Part shown: positions 9,399 through 18,534 of the stretch, piece after piece
Layout: every line of letters starts with the position of its first letter
How positions within the stretch are numbered: position 1 is the stretch's first letter
Source of the DNA: CAKZLS01 sp963701445
GTDB lineage: Bacteria > Pseudomonadota > Alphaproteobacteria > Rhodospirillales > Defluviicoccaceae
Direction of reading: 5' to 3'
Assembly (NCBI GenBank): GCA_963701445.1
Contig: CAVPAM010000034.1
Coordinates: 1-64,000 of the forward strand
Length of the DNA: 64,000 bases
Notes under the pieces: generated by a model
Told to the model about the DNA's origin: nothing
Seen by the model: the letters and a program-made list of their open reading frames with translations, nothing else
Database searches by the model: none
Translations under genes and position numbers: made by a program

Positions 9399-10205
9399 GC
9401 CACCACCCGCCGCTCGCGCCGCAAAACCTCGCCCGCAAGATGGAGGTAGGCGCGCGAACCGGCGCAGTTGATGTCGTAGATGAGGACGGGGCGGCCGTGG
9501 GACGGCGCCTCGGATACCCGGACATTGCGCGGGATGACCGTCTCGTAGACCTTGTCGCCGAAATGGGCCCGAACGTCGGACGCCACCATGTCGGACAACC
9601 TGTTGCGGGTATCGAACATCGTCAGCACAATACCTTGTATCTCAAGGGTCGGATTCAGCGTCTGCCGGACCCGCTCGACGGTCCGCAGCAGGTGACTGAT
9701 GCCTTCCAGGGCGAAAAACTCGCACTGCAAGCGGCACCAGCAGGGCGTCGGCGGCCGCGAGGGCGTTGAGGGTCAGGAGGCCGAGCGCCGGAGGGCAGTC
9801 GATCAGCACGTAGTCGAACTCCTCGGCGCCGCGGCGGATCGCGTTCTTGAGATAGAATTCGCGGTCCTTCATGCCCACCAGTTCGATTTCGGCGCCCGAC
9901 AGGTCCACGCCCGACGGAACGATGGACAGGCCGGGGATGTCCGTTTCCCTGATGGCTTCCGCGATGGTCGCCTGCGCGATGAGCAGGTGATAGACGTTGA
10001 GCTGCCGGTCCGCGCGCGGGACCCCGAGGCCCGTGCTGGCGTTGCCCTGGGGATCGAGGTCCAGGATCACGACGCGCTTCTTGGTGGCCGCGAGAGCGGT
10101 GCCCAGATTGATCGCGGTGGTGGTCTTGCCCACTCCGCCCTTTTGATTGGCGATCGCAATCACGCGGGGGCCGGATCGCTTCGCTGTGCCCGGTTCAGGT
10201 GTCAT
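9395..10205 (-). CDS. parA: Chromosome-partitioning ATPase ParA (frameshifted in this sequence)
   Basis: ParA is the deviant-Walker ATPase that forms the nucleoid gradient pulling ParB-parS complexes. The product carries KGGVGKTTTAINLG (deviant Walker A) near residue 20, DLDPQGN (Walker A') and VLIDCPP (Walker B). The frame breaks near 9729, where CTGCAG is written CTTGCAG on the coding strand. Removing one base joins ADALLVPL directly to QCEFFALEG, exactly as in intact ParA proteins, and gives 270 codons. Because ParA-ParB systems near the origin are usually essential or strongly selected, a sequencing insertion is more likely than true loss. It overlaps rsmG by 11 bases and parB by 4. Confidence 0.9.
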
Positions 10206-10831
10206 GGCGTGGCCTGATGTTGGAGATTTTAAGAATGGCGCCGTGAGAGTCGGTTTGACTGGGGACCGTGGCGATGCACATCTTCCATGCTTTCCGTGCC
10301 TCCGTCAATTCCGTCTCCGCGGATTTACCCTTTAAGAATATACTAAATCCTGTGTCAGACAAGAGCGGTAACGCAAAGTTTAGTAGTTTTTGCACGGACG
10401 CGCACGCCCGGGCGGTCACCACGTCCACCTCCTTGACGCCGGCGCTTTCGATTCGCGCGTTGTGGATCCCGACGTCGGTCTCCGTGACCCGCGCGGCCTC
10501 CCGGAGAAACGCGCACTTTCGCGCGTTGCTCTCCACGAGATGAACCCGGGCCGGCGTCATGATGGCGAGGACAAGACCCGGAAAGCCGGCCCCGCTGCCA
10601 AGATCGGCGACCACCGGGTTTCCCCGGGGCAACAACGGGATCAACTGCGCCGAGTTCGAGAAAATGGCGGCGCCATGGATCGATCAGGGAATCGGGCCCG
10701 ACCAGGTTGATCCGCCGGTTCCACTTTTCGAGCAGATCAAGGTACACCCGCAAGCGCTCCATGACTGTATCGCCGGCACCCGTGACGGTTTTGAAGTCCG
10801 AGAATGACAGTTTGTGTTTCACGTGAAACAC
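10195..10831 (-). CDS. rsmG: 16S rRNA G527 N7-methyltransferase RsmG (frameshifted in this sequence)
   Basis: RsmG (GidB) methylates N7 of G527 in 16S rRNA using S-adenosylmethionine. The N-terminal part (WNRRINLVGP near residue 40) and the SAM-binding part (VADLGSGAGFPGLVLA) are both typical but lie in different frames. One extra A near 10655 (GAACTCG for GACTCG on the coding strand) separates them. Removing it gives HFLDSAQLIPLL and 212 codons, the family size. The first five codons (MFHVK) are themselves part of the parS palindrome at 10815-10830, so ParB bound there would sit on the translation start. It belongs to the mnmE-mnmG-rsmG-parA-parB unit. Confidence 0.9.
10815..10830. promoter_or_regulatory. 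parS centromere site 1
   Basis: TGTTTCACGTGAAACA is a perfect 16-bp palindrome identical to the bacterial chromosomal parS consensus bound by ParB. Flanking bases extend the symmetry to 18 bp (10814-10831). It overlaps the rsmG start codon, so the gene starts with Met-Phe-His-Val-Lys. It is 1.4 kb from parB and about 11.8 kb from the candidate origin, the usual distance range. Confidence 0.95.
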
Positions 10832-10842
10832 GGTGCTCCCGA

Positions 10843-12726
10843 CTAAGCGCTCAGGCGGCCCTCATCGTCTTCGCCGCTTTTCCGTCTCCGAACGTATCCC
10901 AGCAAGGCCGTCAGCGCCCCGGGAGTGATTCCCGATATCCGGGCCGCCGCGCCCAACGTCGCCGGCCTCGCCTCCGACAGCTTGGCCCGCACCTCGTTTG
11001 ATAGTCCCGGAATCGCCTGAAAGTCCAATGTCTCCGGAATCTCAAGCATTTCATCACGTTTGAAGGCACGGATGTCCGCCTCCTGCCGTTCCAGATACCC
11101 GGAATACCGCGAATCGTTGCCTAACTGTTCCAAAACCTCCGATGCGACCTCCCGGATTTCCGGCCAGATCCGGCGCATCGCTATCGCGTCCATTCCCGGG
11201 TACGACAGCAGTTCAAGGGCATTTCGCTTCCGTCCCTCGCCGTTGACCGGGACCCCGTTCTCCCGCAACGTCGTCGCACTGGCCGTCAACCGGCCGAGAC
11301 GCTCCCGCGCCGCCGCCAACTCCCGGTCCTTTTGGCGATACCGCGCCTCGCGTTCCGTCCCAACCAGTCCCCATGCCGCTCCGATGGAGGTCAATCGCTG
11401 GTCGGCGTTGTCGGCCCGAAGCGACAACCGATACTCCGCCCGCGACGTGAACATGCGATAGGGTTCGCTCGTTCCCCGCGTCACCAGGTCATCGATCATC
11501 ACGCCGATATACGCTTGCGAGCGATCCAACCGCACACCGTCGCCGCCGGCCGCGGCCAACGCCGCGTTCGTCCCCGCCATCAGACCTTGGCCCGCCGCCT
11601 CCTCGTATCCCGTCGTCCCGTTGATCTGTCCCGCGAGAAACAACCTCGGCGCCCGCCGAGTTTCCAGGGTCGGGCGAAGCTCGCGCGGATCCACATAGTC
11701 GTACTCGATGGCGTACCCCGGTCTCAGCATCACCACGTCCTCCAGTCCCGGGATGGTCTTCAGCAGCGCCATCTGAACGTCCCTCGGAAGCGACGTGGAA
11801 ATACCGTTGGGGTAAACCGTGTGGTCGTCCAGCCCCTCGGGCTCAAGAAATATCTGGTGCCGTTCCCGGTCGGCGAACCGCACCACCTTGTCCTCGATGG
11901 AAGGACAATAGCGCGGCCCAACGCTTTCGATCTGTCCCGAGTACAGCGGCGCGCGGTGCAGGTTTTCCCGGATCACTCGATGGGTATCCGGGCCCGTCCC
12001 GGTGATATGGCAACTGATCTGAGGCGTTGAAATCCGGGTGGTAAGGAACGAGAAAGGTGTCGGGGGTTCGTCCCCCTTCTGCTCGTCAAGAGACTCCCAA
12101 TGAATCGTCCGTCCGTCCAGTCTCGGCGGCGTCCCCGTTTTCAACCGCCCCAACCGGAACCCCACTCTCCTGAAACTATAGGCCAAACCCACCGCCGGTG
12201 GGTCGCCGGCCCGGCCGGCGGGGATCTGCGTCTCACCGAGGTGAATCATCCCTCGGAGAAAGGTCCCCGTGGTAACGACAATCGCCCCGGCCGTGACCAC
12301 CTCCCCGCCCTGCGTCTTCACGCCGGCGACGCGATTATCGGGGCCGAACACCAGGTCCTCGACACCCCCCTCCACCAGGAGGAGATTGTCCGTTTGGTCG
12401 AGCAGATCCCTGATCGCTCGCCGATACAGCACACGGTCGGCCTGCGCTCGCGGTCCCCGCACCGCCGGCCCCTTGCTGCGATTGAGAATGCGGAACTGGA
12501 TCCCCGCCATGTCAATGGCCCTGCCCATCAACCCGTCGAGGGCATCCACTTCCCGAACCAGTTGACCCTTGGCCAGCCCCCCAATCGCCGGGTTGCAAGA
12601 CATTTCGCCGAGCGTTTCCAGCTTGTGCGTCATTAACAGGGTCCGGGCGCCCATTCGCGCGGCGGCGGCCGCAGCCTCGCATCCGGCGTGCCCGCCACCG
12701 ACAACAATAACGTCCACGCCGTTCAT
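10843..12726 (-). CDS. mnmG: tRNA uridine-5-carboxymethylaminomethyl modification enzyme MnmG
   Basis: MnmG (GidA) is the FAD enzyme that, with MnmE, adds the (carboxymethyl)aminomethyl group to wobble U34 of certain tRNAs. The start at 12726 gives MNGVDVIVVGGGHAG, with the FAD-binding GGGHAG motif at once and AGAGG five bases before the ATG. The product is then 627 residues, the normal size. A longer start at 12789 would add 21 residues translated from the parS site and overlap the mnmE stop. The family signatures (ATTGTFLRG-like segment VTTGTFLRGMIH, the tRNA-binding C-terminal helices ending in the LLGYVRR region) are present. It sits between mnmE and rsmG in one minus-strand unit. Confidence 0.95.
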   Translation of the reverse strand: MNGVDVIVVGGGHAGCEAAAAAARMGARTLLMTHKLETLGEMSCNPAIGGLAKGQLVREVDALDGLMGRAIDMAGIQFRILNRSKGPAVRGPRAQADRVLYRRAIRDLLDQTDNLLLVEGGVEDLVFGPDNRVAGVKTQGGEVVTAGAIVVTTGTFLRGMIHLGETQIPAGRAGDPPAVGLAYSFRRVGFRLGRLKTGTPPRLDGRTIHWESLDEQKGDEPPTPFSFLTTRISTPQISCHITGTGPDTHRVIRENLHRAPLYSGQIESVGPRYCPSIEDKVVRFADRERHQIFLEPEGLDDHTVYPNGISTSLPRDVQMALLKTIPGLEDVVMLRPGYAIEYDYVDPRELRPTLETRRAPRLFLAGQINGTTGYEEAAGQGLMAGTNAALAAAGGDGVRLDRSQAYIGVMIDDLVTRGTSEPYRMFTSRAEYRLSLRADNADQRLTSIGAAWGLVGTEREARYRQKDRELAAARERLGRLTASATTLRENGVPVNGEGRKRNALELLSYPGMDAIAMRRIWPEIREVASEVLEQLGNDSRYSGYLERQEADIRAFKRDEMLEIPETLDFQAIPGLSNEVRAKLSEARPATLGAAARISGITPGALTALLGYVRRRKSGEDDEGRLSA

Positions 12727-12769
12727 CGCGCCTCTTTTCCTCGATCCGCCATCCCGTTTTTCGAAAACC

Positions 12770-12785
12770 TGTTTCACGTGAAACA
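12770..12785. promoter_or_regulatory. parS centromere site 2
   Basis: This is a second perfect copy of TGTTTCACGTGAAACA, lying between mnmE and mnmG and overlapping an alternative mnmG start whose first codons again read Met-(Met)-Phe-His-Val-Lys. It is 1955 bp from site 1. Two closely spaced parS sites beside parAB and within about 10 kb of the origin are typical of alphaproteobacteria. Confidence 0.95.
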
Positions 12786-14117
12786 TCATTTCCCGATGCA
12801 GAAGTCGCGAAAGATCACGTCGAGAACCTCCTCCACGTCAACCCGTCCGGTAATGCGCCCCAACGCCCGCGCCGCCAAACGCAAGTCCTCCGCGATCAAC
12901 TCCGCGTCCGCGCCGGCCTCGCACCGGCGGAGCGCCTCATGGCACTCCCCCAACGCCTCCCGGTGCCGAATCCTCGTCAACGCCGGCGCCGCCGTTTCCG
13001 CGAATCGATCCATTAACCATTGCTTAACGCTTTCCACAAGCCCTTCCAATCCATCCCCCGTCAGGGCGGACGCCACCACGGTTTCCCGGCCCTCCACCGT
13101 CAGGCCCGGCCGCAACCCAAGCAGATCCGATTTGTTGATCACGGCGATGGTATCCGGGTCCATGAGTTCCCTCGTGTCGCGGTCTGTCTCCGGCCACTTT
13201 TCTCCATCGAACACCGCTAGTTTAAGATCCGCCATCTTCGCTTCGTTTCGCGCGCGGCGAATGCCTTCTTCTTCGATCTCTCCGTCCGCCTGCCTGATCC
13301 CCGCCGTATCGGCAAGCACCACCGGAAATCCGCCGAGGTCAAGACCGACCTCGATCACGTCTCGCGTGGTTCCCGGATGGCGCGACACGATGGCGGCCTC
13401 CCTCCTCGCCAGGGCGTTGAGCAAGCTGGACTTTCCGGCGTTCGGCGGGCCGATGATCGCTATCCGTATCCCCGACCTGACCCGTTCGCCGCGGCGGCCA
13501 TCCTCCAAATGTCCCTTGATCTCGACCCGCAGAGCGTCGATTTCACCAAATACCTCGCGTTCCAAGCCCTCCGGCAGATCTTCGTCGGCGAAATCGATCG
13601 CCGCTTCCATATGCCCGATAACGCCCAGCAAACGTCCCCTCCAGGACTCATAGACCCCGCCCAAGGCTCCCCTCATTTGCCGAAAGGCCTGGCGCCGCTG
13701 GGCCTCCGTCTCCGCATCGATCAAATCGGCCACCCCTTCGGCGGCCGTCAGGTCGAGCTTCCCATTCTCGAATGCGCGACGGGTAAACTCTCCCGGTTCC
13801 GCCGGACGAAGCCCGTTTGACGAGGCCAGCTCGTCGAGGACTCCGGCCACGACGGCGGGACCTCCATGCAGGTGCAACTCCACGACATCCTCGCCGGTAA
13901 AGCTTCCGGGCCCCGGAAACCAGAGAACCAAGCCGTCATCGATGACATCGCCCCGACTGGAATACACCGACCGCCGCGACGCCACCCTGGGCTTCGGGAG
14001 CGGCCGGCGGGTCAGCGCCTCAAGGACGCCGCCGGAACCAAATCCCGATATCCGGACGATGGCGATACCCGAGCGCGCCGACCCCGTGGCCAGCGCGAAA
14101 ATGATATCCGCCGACAT
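12786..14117 (-). CDS. mnmE: tRNA modification GTPase MnmE
   Basis: MnmE (TrmE) is the potassium-activated GTPase partner of MnmG in wobble-uridine modification. The 443 residues show the full order: an N-terminal tetrahydrofolate-binding domain, helical domain, and an inserted G domain with GPPNAGKSSLLN (G1), GTTRD (G2), DTAG (G3) and NKSD (G4). The C-terminal FCIGK contains the conserved Cys. The start codon at 14117 gives MSADIIFALATG, the usual N-terminus. Its stop overlaps the alternative upstream start of mnmG. In many relatives mnmE lies directly beside rho. Here a five-gene segment (14.1-18.5 kb) separates them. Confidence 0.96.
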   Translation of the reverse strand: MSADIIFALATGSARSGIAIVRISGFGSGGVLEALTRRPLPKPRVASRRSVYSSRGDVIDDGLVLWFPGPGSFTGEDVVELHLHGGPAVVAGVLDELASSNGLRPAEPGEFTRRAFENGKLDLTAAEGVADLIDAETEAQRRQAFRQMRGALGGVYESWRGRLLGVIGHMEAAIDFADEDLPEGLEREVFGEIDALRVEIKGHLEDGRRGERVRSGIRIAIIGPPNAGKSSLLNALARREAAIVSRHPGTTRDVIEVGLDLGGFPVVLADTAGIRQADGEIEEEGIRRARNEAKMADLKLAVFDGEKWPETDRDTRELMDPDTIAVINKSDLLGLRPGLTVEGRETVVASALTGDGLEGLVESVKQWLMDRFAETAAPALTRIRHREALGECHEALRRCEAGADAELIAEDLRLAARALGRITGRVDVEEVLDVIFRDFCIGK

Positions 14118-14143
14118 TCCGTGTTAGCCGCCGTGGAAGAAAT

Positions 14144-14506
14144 TCACTCGGAGCGGTCTGGGCCGTCCGAAACGCGCAACATCAGCCGATCGACCCGCCC
14201 CCGGCCGAGAACATGCACCTTGAGGATTTCGTCCACGTCCTCCCGGGTCTGATACCGGTACCAGATCCCTTCGGGGTAGATCACCATGGTCGGACCCAAT
14301 TCGCATCGATCCAGACATCCGGAAGAATTTATCCGAACCTTCTCGAGCCCCAGTTCCTTGGCCCGGGCCTTCATATAATTCCTCAGACGCACCGATCCCC
14401 GGCGCGAACACGATCCTCGCGGATGCCCCGCTGGACGTTCGTTGGTGCAGCAGAATACGTGACACCGATAATAAAGTTCCTGATCGTCCTTCCGCGCCGG
14501 CACCAC
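14144..14506 (-). CDS. Thioredoxin-like [2Fe-2S] ferredoxin
   Basis: This is a small electron carrier of the thioredoxin-fold (2Fe-2S) ferredoxin family. It has a Cys before the family HPRGSC motif (YYRCHVFCC, then GSC), and a later GCLDRC pair. Together these give the four cluster ligands expected, followed by ELGPTMVIYPEG. The C-terminal 30 residues are basic and less conserved. The start is taken as GTG at 14506, one base after the DUF6489 stop, so the two genes are translated as a pair. Its physiological partner is unknown. It lies upstream of mnmE on the same strand and could be co-transcribed with the mnm/par unit. Confidence 0.85.
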   Translation of the reverse strand: MVPARKDDQELYYRCHVFCCTNERPAGHPRGSCSRRGSVRLRNYMKARAKELGLEKVRINSSGCLDRCELGPTMVIYPEGIWYRYQTREDVDEILKVHVLGRGRVDRLMLRVSDGPDRSE

Positions 14507-14507
14507 C

Positions 14508-14777
14508 CTATTCCTTCTTCTTCTTGTCCTCTTTTTCCGCCGGGTCGGACGCGCCCGTAAACCGCGACCAAAGGAAGTTCTGCCACTGCTCGAAACTCTG
14601 GATACCGAGCGGCATCCACATTTTGATCAGCGCCTCCGGTTCCGTCGACGCCAGGGCCTTCTTCATCCGATCCTCGACGTCCTTGAGCAACGCGGCCTGC
14701 ATCGGCTTGACGTCCGGAAGCCCGAAGAGCGTACGCGCTTCCTCCGGCGTGCAATCGATATCGATATGAACCTTCAT
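14508..14777 (-). CDS. DUF6489 family protein
   Basis: This 89-residue soluble protein belongs to the small alphaproteobacterial family DUF6489, of unknown function. The N-terminus KVHIDIDCTPEEARTLFGLPDV is characteristic. The middle is helical with a conserved Trp-rich segment (QSFEQWQNFLWSR), and the tail is a run of charged Lys/Glu residues. There is no signal peptide or membrane segment. It is first in a minus-strand group with the [2Fe-2S] ferredoxin and mnmE, with almost no spacing, and is divergent from the DUF255 gene (180-base gap holding both promoters). Sequence similarity to polyhydroxyalkanoate-associated small proteins is possible but not demonstrated. Confidence 0.8.
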   Translation of the reverse strand: MKVHIDIDCTPEEARTLFGLPDVKPMQAALLKDVEDRMKKALASTEPEALIKMWMPLGIQSFEQWQNFLWSRFTGASDPAEKEDKKKKE

Positions 14778-14957
14778 CGTGCCTACCCTTTTCCATGCGA
14801 CCGCTTATTCCGCGGATGCGCGCCATTTCGCAGCGCTTACAGACACTTGGGGCTTGCACCCCCAAACAACAACGCCAAATTAAGCAGGCGTCTCTCTTTC
14901 CGCAACGCCTCTCGACCCCGAATTTGCCCTATTTAACGGATTACTGGACTTTTCTCC

Positions 14958-16992
14958 ATGACGGCGAACCTTCTTTCGCAAGAAACAAGCCCGTATCTTC
15001 TACAGCATCAACACAATCCGGTCCATTGGCGCCCCTGGAACGAGGATGCCTTGGCCGAGGCGCGGAAACAGAACAAGCCCATTCTCCTTTCCGTTGGATA
15101 CGCGGCGTGCCACTGGTGCCATGTCATGGCTCACGAAAGCTTCGAGGATCCGCAAATCGCCGACACCATGAACGAGCTGTTCATCAACATCAAAGTCGAC
15201 CGCGAGGAAAGGCCCGATATCGACTCCCTTTACCAGTCCGCTCTCGCACTCACCGGCCAGCAGGGTGGCTGGCCCCTCACCATGTTCCTGACGCCGGAGG
15301 GCGAGCCGTTCTTCGGCGGCACCTATTTTCCCCCAACGCCACGGTACGGCCGGCCCGCATTCCCGGATCTCCTGGTCGGGGTCTCAAACGCCTTCACGGC
15401 CGAACCGGAGAAGGTGAGCCAGAATGTCGTCGCGCTTCGCAACGCTCTCGCCCGCTTGGCCAACCCGCAATCAGGCGCGGGCATTACCCCCGCCGTGATG
15501 GATCAGGCAGCGGCAACGGCTCTTCGCCTTGTGGACCCGATCCATGGCGGCACGGTCGGCGCTCCCAAGTTCCCTCAACCGGTTTTCTTTCGGTTCCTGT
15601 GGCAGTCCTACAAACGCACCGCCTCCGAACCCTATCGCGATGCCGTCATCTCCACCCTCACGTCGATCTGCCAAGGCGGGATCTACGATCATCTCGGCGG
15701 CGGCTTCGCCCGCTATTCCACCGACGACCGATGGCTCGCCCCCCACTTCGAAAAGATGCTGTATGACAACGCCCTGTTGATCGACCTGCTCACCGACGTC
15801 TGGCTGGACACCGCAAACCCCCTGTTCGCGGAACGCATTTCCGAAACCGTCCAATGGCTGCTGCGGGACATGCGCGCGCACGGTGACGACAGCGGGATTT
15901 TCGCCTTTGTCAGCGCCTTCGACGCCGACAGCGAGGGCGTCGAGGGCAAGTTCTACGTCTGGACGGAAGACGAGATCGACGCGATCCTCGGCTCCGACTC
16001 CGATATATTCAAGCCCGCCTATGACGTCACTCGCGGCGGCAACTGGGAAGGTGTCACCATCCTGAACCGAACCGGCACGGCCGCCTTCGGGTCCCGAGAG
16101 CACGAAGACACCCTCGCGCGGTGTCGAGAAAAGCTCCTGGACGTCCGCGCGGGCCGCGTCCCTCCCCAGCGCGACGACAAGGTTCTGGCAGACTGGAACG
16201 GCATGCTGATCGCGGCGCTGGCGAAGGCCGCGGCCGTTTTCGACCGCCCCGAGTGGCTGGACGCGGCGAAAACCGCGTTCACCTTTGTCACGGAGCACAT
16301 GCGGGACCACAGCCGTCTCCACCATGTCTGGTGCGCCGGTCATGCCCGCCACCCCGCGGTCATCGACGACTACGCCAACATGGCCCGAGCCGCGCTGACC
16401 CTGTTCGAAATCACCGGAGAAGCCACCTATCTCGCCCATGCCCGGACATGGGTCGCCATCGCCGACCGTCACTACTGGGACGATCAAGGCTCGGGATATT
16501 TTCTTTCCGCCGACGACACCAAGGATGTGATCTCCCGGTGCAAAAACGTCTCGGACAACGCAACGCCATCCGGCAACGGAATGATGCTCGAAGTTCTCGC
16601 CCGTCTCTACGGTCACACGGGAGACGCCTCGTATCGCAACCGCGCCGAGGCACTGGCACTCGCCTTCTCGGGCGACAACCCGAATTACCTCTTGAGTGTT
16701 CCCGGCCTGCTCGCGGCTTACGAATATCCTGGCCAACCCGGTGCAGATCGCAATCCTCGGCCAACCCGGCGACCCTCTCGCGCGGGAAATGCGGGACGCC
16801 GCCCTCCGGGCGCCCGTCCCCTGCAAGGTGATCGCCGTGATCCCGCCCGGCGAAACACTCCCCGATCATCATCCGGCCGCCGGAAAAACCCAGGTTGAGT
16901 CGCGGACGACCGCCTACGTCTGCGCCGGTCCCCGCTGCGGCCTGCCGGTCACATCCGTCCCCGACTTGCGGCACCAGCTCTCCTCTCTTTAG
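14958..16992 (+). CDS. DUF255 thioredoxin-domain protein, YyaL/SSP411 type (frameshifted in this sequence)
   Basis: The N-terminal ~170 residues are the DUF255 thioredoxin-like domain, with SVGYAACHWCHVMAHESF holding the CxxC active site. The rest resembles an (alpha/alpha)6 barrel like N-acylglucosamine epimerases, with the conserved CDNAT-like segment near residue 540. The family is widespread (human SSP411); its bacterial function is not settled. The frame breaks near 16728, where TATCTGG is written TATCCTGG. Removing one C yields YEYLANPVQIAILG and 678 codons with a normal C-terminus that includes a late Cys pair (CAGPRCGLP). The ATG at 14958 follows a promoter-length gap. The gene heads a plus-strand group with ogt ten bases downstream. 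Confidence 0.85.
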
Positions 16993-17001
16993 GATCCATC
17001 C

Positions 17002-17463
17002 GTGCCTCATCTGACCCTCGCGACGCCCGTGGGCGACATTACTATTTTCCAGGCCGATGACGCTCTTGTCGCCATCGAGTGGGGACGGGCGCCCGAAAGT
17101 TCACCCACGCTTCTTCTCGAGACGGCCCGCGCTCAGCTCGATGCCTATTTCGCGGGATCGGCCGCCGCCTTCGACCTGCCGCTGCGGCCCTCGGGCACGC
17201 CCTTCCAGCAAAGCGTATGGCACCATCTCCAACGCATTCCGCATGGCGCCACCGCTACCTATGGGGAACTGGCCACCGCCCTCGACACCAGCCCGCGAGC
17301 CGTGGGAATCGCGTGCGGACGCAATCCCCTTCCCATACTTATCCCTTGTCATCGCGTTGTCGCCGCCGCAAACAGGCTCGGCGGCTATTCCGGCGGACAC
17401 GGCCCCGAAACTAAACACGCTCTTCTTTGCCTCGAAAACGGACGCAGCTCTGTTAATTCCTAA
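17002..17463 (+). CDS. ogt: Methylated-DNA--protein-cysteine methyltransferase
   Basis: This is a suicide DNA-repair protein that moves methyl groups from O6-methylguanine (and O4-methylthymine) to its own Cys. The 153-residue product has a short N-terminal domain and the catalytic C-terminal domain with LIPCHRVVAA, where PCHRV carries the acceptor Cys. The upstream helix-turn-helix region (ATYGELATALDTSPRAVG) inserts into DNA. It lacks the Ada N-terminal regulatory domain, so it is the Ogt type. The start is GTG at 17002, ten bases after the DUF255 stop and 4-5 bases after AGGATC. It is likely co-transcribed with DUF255 and possibly with the downstream oxidoreductase. Confidence 0.92.
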   Translation: MPHLTLATPVGDITIFQADDALVAIEWGRAPESSPTLLLETARAQLDAYFAGSAAAFDLPLRPSGTPFQQSVWHHLQRIPHGATATYGELATALDTSPRAVGIACGRNPLPILIPCHRVVAAANRLGGYSGGHGPETKHALLCLENGRSSVNS

Positions 17464-17502
17464 TTTTCAAACCTTCATCGAACCAAAAAAGCGGGAGGCA
17501 CC

Positions 17503-18480
17503 ATGACCAACGCAATTCGAATCCATGAAACCGGCGGTCCCGAGGTAATGCGATGGGAGTCCGTGGATGTCGGCGACCCCCAGCATGGACAGGTCCGCCT
17601 CCGCCACTCGGCCGTCGGTCTGAATTACATCGATGTCTATCATCGCTCCGGGCTCTACCCGCTCCCGTCGCTCCCCGCCGTGATCGGCATGGAGGGAGCC
17701 GGGGTCGTGGAGGCCCTGGGCGACGGCGTTTCGGATCTCAAGGTGGGCCAGCGCGTGGCCTACGCCAGTCCGCCTCCCGGCGCCTACGCGGAAGCCAGGA
17801 TCATGCCGGCCGATCGCTTGGTCCCGCTGCCCGAATCCATCAGCGACACCCAGGCGGCGGCCATGATGCTTCAGGGCATGACCGCCCACTACCTGCTTCG
17901 CCGGACCTACCCGGTCAAGCCCGGGGATACCATCCTCATCCACGCGGCCGCCGGTGGCGTCGGGCTCATCGTCTGCCAATGGGCAAAGCACCTTGGAGCG
18001 ACCGTGATCGGTACCGTCGGCAGCGAACAGAAGGCGTCGCTGGCGCGAGACAACGGATGCGATTTCCCCATCATCTACACACGCGACAACTTCACCGACA
18101 GTGTCCGGAACATCACCGGCGGGGCCGGTGTCGACGTGGTTTATGACTCGATCGGAAAGGACACGTTCGAGGGTTCGCTCGACTGTCTCAAGCCCCTCGG
18201 CATGATGGTCAGTTTCGGCAATGCCTCGGGTGCGATTCCCCCGTTCGAGCCGGCCATTCTGTCGGCGAAGGGATCCCTGTTTTTCACCCGCCCCACCCTG
18301 ATGACCTACACGGCGAAAACGGAAGACCTCCGGACCGCCGCCCGTGAGTTATTCGAGGTGGTCGGGAAGGGAGCGGTCCGGATTTCCGTGAACCAGACCT
18401 ATGCCCTGAAAGACGCCGCTCAAGCGCACCGGGACCTTGAAGCCCGAAAGACAACGGGGTCCACGATCCTGATCCCATAG
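17503..18480 (+). CDS. NADPH:quinone oxidoreductase (zinc-independent MDR family)
   Basis: This is a medium-chain dehydrogenase/reductase of the quinone oxidoreductase (QorA, zeta-crystallin-like) type, 325 residues, expected to reduce quinones with NADPH in the cytoplasm. The N-terminal GroES-like domain includes NYIDVYHRSGLYPLP, the family signature. The Rossmann domain shows HAAAGGVGLIVCQWAKHLGA for dinucleotide binding. The zinc ligands of alcohol dehydrogenases are missing, as expected for this subgroup. GGGAGG lies seven bases before the ATG. It converges with rho, with a GC-rich hairpin in the 54-base gap. A detoxification role beside ogt is plausible. Confidence 0.88.
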   Translation: MTNAIRIHETGGPEVMRWESVDVGDPQHGQVRLRHSAVGLNYIDVYHRSGLYPLPSLPAVIGMEGAGVVEALGDGVSDLKVGQRVAYASPPPGAYAEARIMPADRLVPLPESISDTQAAAMMLQGMTAHYLLRRTYPVKPGDTILIHAAAGGVGLIVCQWAKHLGATVIGTVGSEQKASLARDNGCDFPIIYTRDNFTDSVRNITGGAGVDVVYDSIGKDTFEGSLDCLKPLGMMVSFGNASGAIPPFEPAILSAKGSLFFTRPTLMTYTAKTEDLRTAARELFEVVGKGAVRISVNQTYALKDAAQAHRDLEARKTTGSTILIP

Positions 18481-18505
18481 CGGTAACGCAAGAGAGTCTT
18501 TTCTT

Positions 18506-18529
18506 CCGCGCCCGGTTCGCCGGGCGCGG
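18506..18529. terminator. Convergent-gene hairpin between qor and rho
   Basis: A perfect 10-bp stem (18506-18515 with 18520-18529) with a TTCG loop on the plus strand lies between the convergent oxidoreductase and rho genes. It is not followed by a clear U-run in either direction; the T-rich stretch is on the wrong side for the plus gene. It may terminate weakly in both directions or simply protect mRNA ends. Confidence 0.5.
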
Positions 18530-18534
18530 CGGGA

